DNA from: WLNJ01 sp037131165
Lineage (GTDB): Bacteria; Actinomycetota; Thermoleophilia; Solirubrobacterales; Solirubrobacteraceae
Direction of reading: 5' to 3'
NCBI GenBank assembly: GCA_037131165.1
Contig: JBAXRO010000079.1
Location: forward strand, 1-8,299
Length of the DNA: 8,299 nt
In this document: one piece after another, positions 1 through 6,345 of the stretch
Position numbering within the stretch: the stretch's first letter is position 1
How the letters are laid out: every line of letters starts with the position of its first letter
The notes under the pieces: generated by a model
What the model saw: only the letters and a program-made list of their open reading frames with translations
The model's database searches: none
Told to the model about the DNA's origin: nothing
Position numbers and translations under genes: made by a program

Positions 1-13
1 GGCCCTTCTTCAT
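1..13 (-). CDS. First codons of a further downstream gene (partial)
   Basis: On the minus strand an ATG at 13-11 opens a frame reading M-K-K-G before the window ends. It begins 11 bases after the stop codon of the fused membrane protein. That stop (TGA) runs into GGGA, giving GAGGGA seven bases before the ATG, one of the better Shine-Dalgarno sequences in the window. Spacing and ribosome site suggest a third gene in the FTR1/fused-protein transcription unit. Only four codons are visible, so no function can be given, and a chance ATG is possible. Confidence 0.35.
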
Positions 14-24
14 GGGTCGGTCCC

Positions 25-1557
25 TCAGCCGCCGGCGGCCGCTGCCTTGACGATCGAGAGGTCGACGAGCCACTCGACGGGCGCGCGGTCATCGGTCCAG
101 ACATCGCCACCGTCGAGGCCCGGTTCGAGCCTTCGCGCGGCGTCGACGGCGATCGGCCGGATTGCGCCCGGCATTTCGGCCGCCGCCCCGAGCAGCACCT
201 CCGCCGAGATCGCCCCGTTGCCTGCGATCAGCTGGGTGTTCTCGATCTGTGCCGGGTCGCGGAGTACCGTGGGGAAGACTGAGCGCAGAGTCGCGGTCAG
301 CGAACGTTCGAGGCCGGAGTCGTCGGCTGGATGGCCGACGTTGACGATCACGACCCCTCCGGGAGCGAGCCGCTTGGCGGCCTCTGCGAAGAACTCCCGG
401 GTCGCAAGGTGGAACGGGATGTAGGGCTGGCGATACGCATCCACCACGATCGCGTCCCAGGGACCAGCCGACGACCGCAGGAAGTAGCGGGCGTCGCCGT
501 CATGGAGCGTGAACCGCGGGCCGCCAGGCATCCCCAGCCAGCGGCGGCCCAGCTCGGAGATCTTCGGGTCGAGCTCGACCCCGTCCACCTCGACCCGGGG
601 GTCGAGCATCGTGAATGCCCGGGCGGCAGTTCCTCCTGCGTTGCCGAGGATCAGGATCCGCTCGGGCCGCTTGCCGCCCCGGTCCGATGACCATGGGAGC
701 ACCTGGATCTCGTCCCAGTAGCCGCCGGTCAGCGGGCCTCGGTCGGCCCGCAGGAGCGAGTGGACGGCCACGCCCTCGTTGAGCTCGAGCTGCCGGCCGC
801 CGTCCGGCGTTTCCACGATCCTCGCGTAGCCGTACTCGGTGTCCTGTTCGGCCAGCAGTGATGATCCCGGCTCCGCGGCCTTGATCGTTCCGACCGGCAG
901 CAGTGCGACCACGCCGATCACCGCGGCGGCTGCGAGTCCTCGCCTCGCGAAGCCGACCGTCGAGACGAGCGCGAGCAGCAGGGAGTAGGCGAGGAAGGTC
1001 AACCGGGTGCCGGCGAATGGGATCAGGAGGAGGGAGGAGGAGAAGACACCGACCAGTGAGCCGACGGTCGAGATCGCGTAGAGGCGCCCGGTCACCCGAC
1101 CGCTCTCCTCGACGCTCCGGACGCTGAGCCTCACCGCGTAGGGGGCGGCAGCGCCGAGCAGGATCAGCGGGAGGGCCAGCAGGACGAGGACGGCAGCGAG
1201 CGAGCCGAGGAACGCCCCGACCGAGATCGAACTGAGGGCATCGACCGCCAGGCCGAGGACCGGCTTCGCGAGGAACGGGACGCAGGCGAGCAGCAGCGCG
1301 GCGGCGAGGACCAGTCGGCAGAGGCCCGCGAGCGAAGGGTCGCGGTCTGCCGCCCGGCCCCCGAGCCAGTATCCGAGCGAGAGCGAGAGCAGCACGACGG
1401 CGATCGTGTTCGCCCAGATGATCGTGCTGGTGCCGAAGTAGGGGGCGAGCAGCCTCGCCCCGGCGATCTCGCTGCCGAGTGAGGCGACTCCGACAGTGGC
1501 GACGATCGCGGTCGCAGCCCGCGCGGCACGCGAATCGACTGCGCCGTGGTCCTCCAT
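25..1557 (-). CDS. Fused membrane domain / spermidine-synthase-like protein
   Basis: A 510-residue protein with two parts. Residues about 15-222 form a hydrophobic region of roughly six to seven membrane segments. It holds the family-typical stretch around residues 28-70, with GSEIAGARLLAPYFG near the start and GYWLGGRAADRDP near the end, and AAPYAVRL near 137-144. Residues about 235-500 form a Rossmann-type domain like spermidine synthase: ILGNAGGT (303-310), VELDP (327-331), GDARYFL (354-360), a VVDAY strand (371-375), LATREFF (384-390), LAPGGVVIVNV (397-407) and the C-terminal TDDRAPVEWL (488-497). Such fused proteins are common in bacteria but their reaction is mostly unproven. The usual GGGDG loop that holds the amine substrate in true spermidine synthases is replaced by GNAGG, and the catalytic DSSDP-type motif by DAYRQP, so polyamine synthesis should not be assumed. 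It starts 31 bases after the FTR1 stop on the same strand and is probably co-transcribed with it. The ATG is preceded only by a weak GGGG. Confidence 0.88.
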   Translation of the reverse strand: MEDHGAVDSRAARAATAIVATVGVASLGSEIAGARLLAPYFGTSTIIWANTIAVVLLSLSLGYWLGGRAADRDPSLAGLCRLVLAAALLLACVPFLAKPVLGLAVDALSSISVGAFLGSLAAVLVLLALPLILLGAAAPYAVRLSVRSVEESGRVTGRLYAISTVGSLVGVFSSSLLLIPFAGTRLTFLAYSLLLALVSTVGFARRGLAAAAVIGVVALLPVGTIKAAEPGSSLLAEQDTEYGYARIVETPDGGRQLELNEGVAVHSLLRADRGPLTGGYWDEIQVLPWSSDRGGKRPERILILGNAGGTAARAFTMLDPRVEVDGVELDPKISELGRRWLGMPGGPRFTLHDGDARYFLRSSAGPWDAIVVDAYRQPYIPFHLATREFFAEAAKRLAPGGVVIVNVGHPADDSGLERSLTATLRSVFPTVLRDPAQIENTQLIAGNGAISAEVLLGAAAEMPGAIRPIAVDAARRLEPGLDGGDVWTDDRAPVEWLVDLSIVKAAAAGG

Positions 1558-1588
1558 CAGCGAGGCCCCGCGTACCCGACTTGGGGAC

Positions 1589-2641
1589 TCAGTAGGTGAC
1601 CAGCTCGGCCTGCGCTGCGGCCGAGGCAGGCTGGGCCGGGGGTGCTTCCGCGCGTTGCGCGACCGGCTTGCCCTCGCGCTTGGGCTTGGTGACCTTCATG
1701 TACTCGGCGAGGTAGTAGGAGCCGATCACGAAGGCGGCTGCCAGCGCCTGCGCTGCGAGTGTCTCGACGGTCGGGTAGACCTCGAACCACGAACCCATCC
1801 AGATCGGGATCACCCCGACGAGGACCTCGTGACGCGGGAGCCAACCGAGGTCCTGGAAGGTCGCGGCTGTGCCTCCGACCATCACGACGAGGACGATCCC
1901 GATCATCACGCCGGTGATGATCAGCATCTTCTTGTAGGGCAGCTTCTGCTGAAGGCGGAAGGTGATCAGCCCGACTATTGCGGTCAGGGCGGAGCCGATC
2001 GCGACTCCCTCGAGGACGACCGACGAACCTGCGGTCACCCTCAGGTTCTGCAGGAACAGGACGGTCTCGAAGCCCTCCCGGTACACGCTGGTGAACCCGA
2101 GTGCGACGAGGCCGATCATCACGCCCCGTCCGCCGTCGGCGAGGAGTTCGCGGCGCTTGCGGTGGTGGCGGGCGATCCAGCCGGTCCAATAGACCTTGTG
2201 GACGAACCAGTTGAGGACGATCAGCAGGACGACGATCGCGATGAACCCGGTGATCGCCTCGAGCCGCATCCCGAGCCAGGTGAACTGGGCGAGGATCTCG
2301 CCGGCTGCGAACCAGGTGACCACTGAGGCGAGCAGGGCGACCAGAGCACCGAGGAAGACCGGGCGGCGCTGGGGCCTGTTGCATCCGAGGAAGCTGGCAG
2401 TCACCGCCGCGAGGATCAGGACGGCTTCGAGACCCTCACGGAAGACGATCATCGTCGAGTTGAAGACGACGGTCCCGTGGCTCATCGTGCCGCGTGTCGC
2501 CTCGGAGGGGTCCACCGGCCCGGTCTCGGCTGTCGCCATCAGCCAGATGGCACCGAGGCCCGAAGCGATCGCGAGCGCCCACCAGAGCGGCTTGAGCGAC
2601 CGGCGCTCGGCTGTCTCGGGCTGGTTGTTCGCTGTGCTCAT
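1589..2641 (-). CDS. FTR1-family high-affinity iron permease
   Basis: A 350-residue membrane protein of the FTR1/EfeU family, which moves iron across the cytoplasmic membrane. Both family-defining REXXE motifs are present: REGLE at residues 68-72 and REGFE at 188-192, each in a hydrophobic segment. The late motif YPTVETLAAQ (289-298) also matches the family. Further membrane segments lie near 19-37, 96-113, 128-147, 213-228, 239-257, 272-286 and 297-311. The first segment plus the linker to residue 60 is an N-terminal addition ahead of the first REXXE helix. The tail after about 316 is charged, then rich in Ala and Pro, and probably cytoplasmic. In many bacteria FTR1/EfeU works with the periplasmic EfeO and peroxidase EfeB; neither is in view. 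The downstream partner here is the fused membrane protein, 31 bases away. No clear Shine-Dalgarno precedes the ATG. A perfect inverted repeat lies 68-92 bases upstream and could be a regulatory site. Confidence 0.93.
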   Translation of the reverse strand: MSTANNQPETAERRSLKPLWWALAIASGLGAIWLMATAETGPVDPSEATRGTMSHGTVVFNSTMIVFREGLEAVLILAAVTASFLGCNRPQRRPVFLGALVALLASVVTWFAAGEILAQFTWLGMRLEAITGFIAIVVLLIVLNWFVHKVYWTGWIARHHRKRRELLADGGRGVMIGLVALGFTSVYREGFETVLFLQNLRVTAGSSVVLEGVAIGSALTAIVGLITFRLQQKLPYKKMLIITGVMIGIVLVVMVGGTAATFQDLGWLPRHEVLVGVIPIWMGSWFEVYPTVETLAAQALAAAFVIGSYYLAEYMKVTKPKREGKPVAQRAEAPPAQPASAAAQAELVTY

Positions 2642-2679
2642 CGGGGCGGATGGTGCAGGTCTCGCGTCGTGCGCGTGAG

Positions 2680-2685
2680 ACTGTA
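2680..2685 (-). promoter_or_regulatory. Possible -10 element for the FTR1 operon
   Basis: On the minus strand TACAGT fits the actinobacterial -10 pattern TAnnnT and lies 38 bases before the FTR1 ATG. No convincing -35 is seen at the expected distance, where the sequence reads about GGAATT. The call rests on a single hexamer and position. Confidence 0.25.
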
Positions 2686-2708
2686 GCGCGGAAAGATAGC
2701 GAATTCCT

Positions 2709-2733
2709 TCTCGGGAGGTCGGATATCCCGAGA
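2709..2733. repeat. Perfect 8-bp inverted repeat upstream of FTR1
   Basis: The arms TCTCGGGA (2709-2716) and TCCCGAGA (2726-2733) are perfectly complementary around a 9-base spacer. It lies between the secreted-protein gene and FTR1, both on minus. Neither strand has a T-run after the stem, so it is not a classical intrinsic terminator. It could be an operator for the FTR1 promoter, since it sits just upstream of where a -35 would fall, or a U-tract-less terminator for the preceding gene. It does not resemble the IdeR/DtxR or Fur consensus. Confidence 0.55.
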
Positions 2734-2751
2734 TGCGGCGCGGAGGCGCTT

Positions 2752-2770
2752 GCCCGGTGCCCTTCCGGGC
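2752..2770 (-). terminator. Hairpin just after the secreted-protein gene
   Basis: GCCCGG (2752-2757) and CCGGGC (2765-2770) form a perfect 6-bp stem with a 7-base loop, starting six bases past the stop codon on the minus strand. There is no T-run, so termination strength is uncertain, but GC-rich hairpins directly after a stop codon are common 3' ends in high-GC actinobacteria. Confidence 0.35.
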
Positions 2771-2776
2771 GGGCGA

Positions 2777-3187
2777 TCAGCTGAAGCTGACCTTGAACCC
2801 GTACTTCGTGCAGCGGCCCTTGCGGCCTGACGCAAGACAGGCCCAGGTCGCCTGCGCCTGGCCGCTCAAGGCAACCGAATCGGGCTTGATTCCCTTCGAC
2901 TCGGCGACGAACGCCAATGGGGCGATCGACAGAGAGGCAGGCGCTGGCTTGTATCCGAACTTCCCCCTGATGATCCACCAGTCGCAGTTGAAGACATTGC
3001 GGTTGCCGGAGCACTCGGTCTTGATCGTGCGGCCCTTGCTCAGCCAGCCCTTGTAGTAGCCCCTGACGGCTGTCACCACGGCTGCCCTTGCGTCCTCGCG
3101 GTTGTTGTCGATCGCGAATGCCGGCGACGGAGCGAGGGCCATCGCCGCGACGGCGGCGATCCCGGCGAGGAGGATCTGTGCGCGCAT
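2777..3187 (-). CDS. Small secreted protein of unknown function
   Basis: A 136-residue protein whose family I do not recognise. Counting from the ATG at 3187, residues 1-25 form a classical signal peptide: Met-Arg, a hydrophobic Ala/Leu core and an APSPAFA cleavage region before IDNN. The mature part of about 111 residues has four cysteines (CSGN, NCDWW, WACLA, RCTKY), enough for two disulfides, plus an aromatic NCDWWIIRG stretch and a basic C-terminus ending KVSFS. This fits a small exported beta-rich domain, but that is inference. The frame stays open upstream to 3481. The start at 3187 was chosen because it puts the signal peptide at the N-terminus; an ATG at 3229 would add 14 residues, and longer forms would run into the GNAT gene on the other strand. 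It precedes FTR1 on the same strand by 135 bases with two hairpins between, so co-transcription is uncertain. Confidence 0.72.
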   Translation of the reverse strand: MRAQILLAGIAAVAAMALAPSPAFAIDNNREDARAAVVTAVRGYYKGWLSKGRTIKTECSGNRNVFNCDWWIIRGKFGYKPAPASLSIAPLAFVAESKGIKPDSVALSGQAQATWACLASGRKGRCTKYGFKVSFS

Positions 3188-3270
3188 CCCCCGGCCTGCC
3201 AGCGGGGCGGTGGTGGATCGGAAGATCATTGGAGGCAAGCCTAAGGGTTGGATCGCCAATCGACCGCGAT

Positions 3271-3294
3271 GTAAAGGGAAAATCCCGGTAAAGG
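3271..3294. promoter_or_regulatory. Tandem GTAAAGG repeats around a small inverted repeat
   Basis: In the divergent region between the secreted-protein gene and the GNAT gene, GTAAAGG occurs at 3271-3277 and 3288-3294, exactly 17 bases apart. Between them GGGA-AAA-TCCC (3276-3286) forms a short inverted repeat. The stretch is clearly more A/T-rich than its surroundings, as promoter DNA often is. It lies about 46 bases before the GNAT start and about 84 before the secreted-protein start, so it could serve either. No known regulator's site is recognised. Confidence 0.35.
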
Positions 3295-3339
3295 ATCGCC
3301 TCGATCCGGGGCGTCGGGCCGGGCTGGGACGATTTGAGA

Positions 3340-3798
3340 ATGGAAATCTCGACACGCCCCGTGACCAGGGCTGACCTGGACGAGCTGATCGCGCTGATGG
3401 GGGACTACTGCGACTTCTATCGGGTGGATCCGGGGTCCGATCGGTTGAGACAACTCGCCGAGGCGTTGATCGACTCTCCATCGGAGGGAGTCCAGATCCT
3501 CGCCCGGGACGACGGCGGGGCAGCCGTCGGATTCGCCACGGTCTACTGGACCTGGCAGACGCTCACGGCCTCGCGGGTCGGTGTAATGAACGACCTGTTC
3601 GTCGTCCCGTCCGCCAGAGGCGAGGGAGTCGCTGACCGGTTGATCGCGGACTGCGTCGAGCGCTGTCGCGAACGGGGGGCGGACTCGCTCGTCTGGCAGA
3701 CAGCGCTCGACAACCGTCGCGCTCAGGCGGTCTATGAGCGGGTCGGCGCGGTGAGCGAGCGCTGGCTCGACTACTCGCTGTCCGTCGCCCCACGCTGA
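3340..3798 (+). CDS. GNAT-family N-acetyltransferase
   Basis: A 152-residue single-domain GNAT protein, which transfers an acetyl group from acetyl-CoA to an amine; the substrate cannot be told from sequence. The acetyl-CoA-binding motif A is clear: NDLFVVPSARGEGVADRLI (residues 84-102), with R-G-E-G-V-A forming the pyrophosphate-binding turn. It is followed by the ALDNRRAQAVYERVGA helix-strand (122-137) typical of motif B. The N-terminal STRPVTRADLDEL is the usual first strand and helix. Length is normal for the family. The ATG at 3340 is preferred; a TTG two codons earlier (3334) is the alternative. Only a weak GGGAC lies upstream. It is divergent from the small secreted protein and convergent with the putative metalloprotease, 43 bases from the latter's stop. 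Confidence 0.9.
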   Translation: MEISTRPVTRADLDELIALMGDYCDFYRVDPGSDRLRQLAEALIDSPSEGVQILARDDGGAAVGFATVYWTWQTLTASRVGVMNDLFVVPSARGEGVADRLIADCVERCRERGADSLVWQTALDNRRAQAVYERVGAVSERWLDYSLSVAPR

Positions 3799-3841
3799 CG
3801 GCAACGCCGGCCGCTCGATCCAGCCGGCCAGGATCACGGCC

Positions 3842-4975
3842 CTACCGCTTCGCGTACCTGGCGGCGAAGCCCCAGCGGCCGGCGCCCGACCGCCGGGTGA
3901 TGGTCGCGTCGACGGCCGATGCTCCGCAGAGCCTCCCGTCGGCCAGCGACCCGCCGCGGGGCACGAGCTTGAGCTTGGCCTTGAGGTTTCCGGAGGTGCT
4001 CAAACGCGTGTCGAGGAGCCCGTCCGCGTTGGCAGGCACGCGAACCGTGACCGTGCGCCGCGTCTTCGCGTCGAGTCGGCCCGACCAGCTCGACCGCACC
4101 CGACCGCGCCACGGGCTCAACACGTCGCGCCTGGCAGCAGCGAGGATCGCCGGCTTGGAGATCGGGTCCCAGTTCGGGTTGAGGATCTCCCACGGATCGG
4201 GCTCCAGCCCCTGCGCCTGAGCCGCGACGATCCGGTACGTCTCGGCCCAGACTTCGCCGGGATTGTCGGCGTAGTGGGTGTCCTGATCGAACGGCCACAT
4301 CTTCCCGCGGCGGACCCATGAGCAGACCCGTTGAGCGGAAGCCCAGTACTTCGGTCCCCAACCGCTGGCGTCCCAAGGGGTGTTGAGCCTGCTGGTTGCG
4401 ACATGGTGGCCGTACTCGTGCATCGCCACCTGGAGGACACCGGTGCCGTCCGGCAGTTCCTCTCCGACCAGGTACATCGACCCGTCGTTCGGGTCGTAGC
4501 AGGAGACCGCCTCCTTGCCACAGACCGAGGGCTCGGTGATCTCCGACAGGGGGGAGACGTAGACGGTGAGGGTCGAGAGCTCGGAGCCGTGCTCCATCTT
4601 CGTGAACTCCTCGGCCCACTCGGTGTTCCTGCGGTCGATCTCCGCCTTGTCGGTTACGGCGGAGAACGCAGACGAGAGGTAGACGCGCACCGTCCGTGTC
4701 TTGCCGGCCACGGTCACGGTGTATTCGCCTCCTCTGCCACGGGCGTCGATCACCGCCGCCGCGCGGGCCATGTTGCGCGGTCGCTTGGGCAGGACCCGGT
4801 CGCGGATCTCGCCTCTCGGTGGCTGCTTCGCCTTGACGCTCTTCGGGCTGATCGGCGTCGCAGCATCGGCCATCGCCGAGGCAGGCAGGACCCCAAACGA
4901 GCAGCCGGTCGCGATGGCTGCGATCAGCCCGACGGGAACACGCCTCTGTCGCTCAGCCCTGATCAAGATCCTCAC
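3842..4975 (-). CDS. Secreted putative zinc metalloprotease (HEXXH)
   Basis: A 377-residue exported protein. The N-terminus is basic (RAERQRR), followed by a hydrophobic stretch and an ASA/AMA cleavage region near residues 32-36. IATGC at 21-25 is a poor but possible lipobox, so lipid anchoring cannot be excluded. The zinc-binding motif HEYGH is at 186-190, within VAMHEYGHHVA. About 50 residues on, NPGEVWAETYR (238-248) offers a glutamate as third zinc ligand, as in gluzincin-type peptidases with HEXXH plus a downstream Glu. C152 and C159 may pair, and C218 and C350 are the other mature cysteines. Residues about 285-377 look like a separate beta-rich C-terminal domain (TVTVRVPAN, NLKAKLKLVPRGG). 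The GTG at 4975 is the furthest-upstream start, because an in-frame TAA lies two codons before it. It follows the Nudix gene by 51 bases. The peptidase assignment comes from motifs; the family and substrate are unknown. Confidence 0.82.
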   Translation of the reverse strand: MRILIRAERQRRVPVGLIAAIATGCSFGVLPASAMADAATPISPKSVKAKQPPRGEIRDRVLPKRPRNMARAAAVIDARGRGGEYTVTVAGKTRTVRVYLSSAFSAVTDKAEIDRRNTEWAEEFTKMEHGSELSTLTVYVSPLSEITEPSVCGKEAVSCYDPNDGSMYLVGEELPDGTGVLQVAMHEYGHHVATSRLNTPWDASGWGPKYWASAQRVCSWVRRGKMWPFDQDTHYADNPGEVWAETYRIVAAQAQGLEPDPWEILNPNWDPISKPAILAAARRDVLSPWRGRVRSSWSGRLDAKTRRTVTVRVPANADGLLDTRLSTSGNLKAKLKLVPRGGSLADGRLCGASAVDATITRRSGAGRWGFAARYAKR

Positions 4976-5026
4976 AAGTTAAGGCCGGTTCGTGAAAACG
5001 CTCCCCATTGGACGGCAAAGCCGCAG

Positions 5027-5536
5027 TCAACGCGCGCTTCGACCCGAGCGGGCGGCCTTCTCGGCTCTGCGCCCCGCCAGCAGCCCGAGCGAGGTCGGAA
5101 GGGTCGGGTCGGTGTCCGGCGGGAGTGCATTCTCGAGGAACCATCCGATCTCCGCGAGTTCGACCGGGTTTGCCACGGCGTCCCCGGCGCGGCAGTCGGC
5201 CAGGAAGACGGAAACCTGCTCCCTGCGCCTGTGGACCCTTCCGGGATACGAACCGAGGTCGATCAGATCGGGGTTGGTGAGGTTCAGTTCCTCACCGAGC
5301 TCCCGCCTGGCGGCAGCCAGCGGTGCCTCGCTACGGCGGACGCGTCCCCCGGGCAGAGTCCAATGGCGATGGCCGTAGGTGTGGCGAACGAGGAGGATGC
5401 CGCGCTCGCCCCCGTCGACTATGAACTTGACACCGCGCCCGCGGGAGTTCCTGACCCTGCGGTCGATCGAGATCGCGAGGTTGGCGAACCTGTAGGCCGA
5501 ACGGAGAAGCGTGACCGGAACCGTCTTGCTCGCCAT
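5027..5536 (-). CDS. Nudix hydrolase
   Basis: A 169-residue protein with a complete Nudix box at residues 64-86: G, five residues, E70, seven residues, then RELGEE (78-83) and a hydrophobic end at L86. The only departure is Asn85 where Gly is usual. The preceding WTLPGG (59-64) is typical. Nudix enzymes split nucleoside diphosphates linked to another group, using Mg2+ held by the REXXEE glutamates; the substrate (oxidised nucleotide, ADP-ribose, cap-like or other) cannot be told. The N-terminal 30 residues form an amphipathic, basic leader, and the last 15 residues are Arg/Ala/Ser-rich and likely disordered. The ATG is preceded by GGTAGG eight bases upstream, a usable ribosome site that falls in the loop of a hairpin. 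It sits 23 bases after exonuclease III, and pairing with a repair nuclease makes nucleotide clean-up a reasonable guess. Confidence 0.92.
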   Translation of the reverse strand: MASKTVPVTLLRSAYRFANLAISIDRRVRNSRGRGVKFIVDGGERGILLVRHTYGHRHWTLPGGRVRRSEAPLAAARRELGEELNLTNPDLIDLGSYPGRVHRRREQVSVFLADCRAGDAVANPVELAEIGWFLENALPPDTDPTLPTSLGLLAGRRAEKAARSGRSAR

Positions 5537-5556
5537 ACCGGGAGCCTACCCCCGGT
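5537..5556 (-). promoter_or_regulatory. Hairpin with ribosome site in its loop before Nudix gene
   Basis: In the 23-base gap between the exonuclease III stop and the Nudix start, ACCGGG (minus 5556-5551) and CCCGGT (5542-5537) form a perfect 6-bp stem. The 8-base loop GGTAGGCT contains the only Shine-Dalgarno-like sequence, and the stem ends directly at the ATG. It could tune translation of the second gene or mark an mRNA processing site. There is no T-run, so termination is unlikely. Confidence 0.45.
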
Positions 5557-5559
5557 CGG

Positions 5560-6339
5560 TCAGTCCGCGAGCCGCATGACCACGGGAACATGGTCGGAGG
5601 GCTTCTCACCCTTGCGGTACTCGCGGGCTATCCCGAACTGCTCGATCCGGTCGGCCAGGTCGCGGCTGAGCAGGAAGTGATCGATCCGCATCCCGAAGCC
5701 CCTGTGGAAGGAGCCGCCCCGGTAGTCCCACCAGGTGAACAGCTGCTCGTCACCGAGGCGCTCGACGTGGGCGTCGAACAGCGGCCCGGCGAGCCTCATC
5801 CGCTCCAGCGCGAGCCGCTCCTGAGCAGTCACATGGGTCGCGCCCGTGAATTGGTTCGGATCCCAGACGTCGAGGTCGGTCGGGGCGACATTCATGTCAC
5901 CGCCCACGATCAGCGGGCCGGCGAAAGCCAGCTCTGCGACCCGGCTCGCAGCGGCGTCGAGGAACTCGAGCTTCCGTTCGAAGTGGACGCTGTCCACCTC
6001 CCGCCCGTTGGGGACGTAGACGCTCACGACCCTGATCCCACCGTCGAGCGTGGCCTCGATCCAGCGCGCCTCGTCGGGTTCCGGTTGGCCGGGCAGTCCC
6101 TGAGCCGACCGGTCGATCTCCGCCTCGATCGGAACGAGAATCGCCACGCCGCACCACCTGCCGCCGCTGTTGTCGACCGCCTTCCAGCCGGCCGCTTCGA
6201 GGTCGGCGTGGGGGAACTGCTCGGGCGAGCACTTGGTCTCCTGGAGCAGCAAGGCATCCGGCCGGTACTCGTCGAGGAACTCGAGGACCCGGGGAAGCCG
6301 GGCCCTGAGCGAGTTCACGTTCCAGGTTGCGAGCAGCAT
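5560..6339 (-). CDS. xth: Exodeoxyribonuclease III (AP endonuclease)
   Basis: A 259-residue enzyme of the ExoIII/APE1 family, which cuts DNA 5' to abasic sites and removes 3'-blocking groups in base excision repair. All catalytic positions of E. coli Xth can be placed: N7 in ATWNVNS, E34 in LLQETK, Y108 in SVYVPNG, D148 and N150 in GGDMNVAPTDLDVWDP, D220 in MRIDH, and the final D249-H250 in PSDHVPVV. Length matches bacterial members (about 255-270) and both ends are intact. The ATG at 6339 starts directly at the conserved MLLATWNVNS. It leads a minus-strand run with the Nudix hydrolase and the secreted protease, and is divergent from a small secreted protein across 23 bases. Its -10-like TAGCCT ends six bases before the ATG and no Shine-Dalgarno is seen, suggesting a leaderless message. 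Confidence 0.96.
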   Translation of the reverse strand: MLLATWNVNSLRARLPRVLEFLDEYRPDALLLQETKCSPEQFPHADLEAAGWKAVDNSGGRWCGVAILVPIEAEIDRSAQGLPGQPEPDEARWIEATLDGGIRVVSVYVPNGREVDSVHFERKLEFLDAAASRVAELAFAGPLIVGGDMNVAPTDLDVWDPNQFTGATHVTAQERLALERMRLAGPLFDAHVERLGDEQLFTWWDYRGGSFHRGFGMRIDHFLLSRDLADRIEQFGIAREYRKGEKPSDHVPVVMRLAD

Positions 6340-6345
6340 GGCCTG

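Noticed and set aside
1496..2326. A 276-codon open frame on plus across FTR1
   Set aside because: It is antisense to the FTR1 permease with its two REXXE motifs; the translation is Asp/His/Glu-rich low complexity, typical of shadow frames.
1557..2384. A 275-codon minus frame inside FTR1
   Set aside because: Arg/Pro/Asp-rich out-of-frame translation of the FTR1 gene; no motif.
2642..2776. IdeR/DtxR or Fur box upstream of FTR1
   Set aside because: No sequence resembling the TTAGGTTAGGCTAACCTAA-type or GATAATGATAATCATTATC-type consensus was found in the gap.
3188..3481. N-terminal extension of the four-cysteine secreted protein to 3481
   Set aside because: It would bury the signal peptide about 98 residues in and overlap the GNAT gene; the extension is Arg/Pro/Ser-rich non-coding-like sequence.
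3806..3828. GCCGGC repeated at 3806-3811 and 3823-3828 as a terminator between convergent genes
   Set aside because: The 6-mer is self-complementary and common in GC-rich DNA, the loop would be 11 bases and there is no T-run; too weak to call.
4331..5680. A 449-codon open frame on plus
   Set aside because: It runs antisense to the metalloprotease and Nudix genes, both of which carry clear motifs. The translation has no domain pattern and is the usual mirror frame of GC-rich genes.
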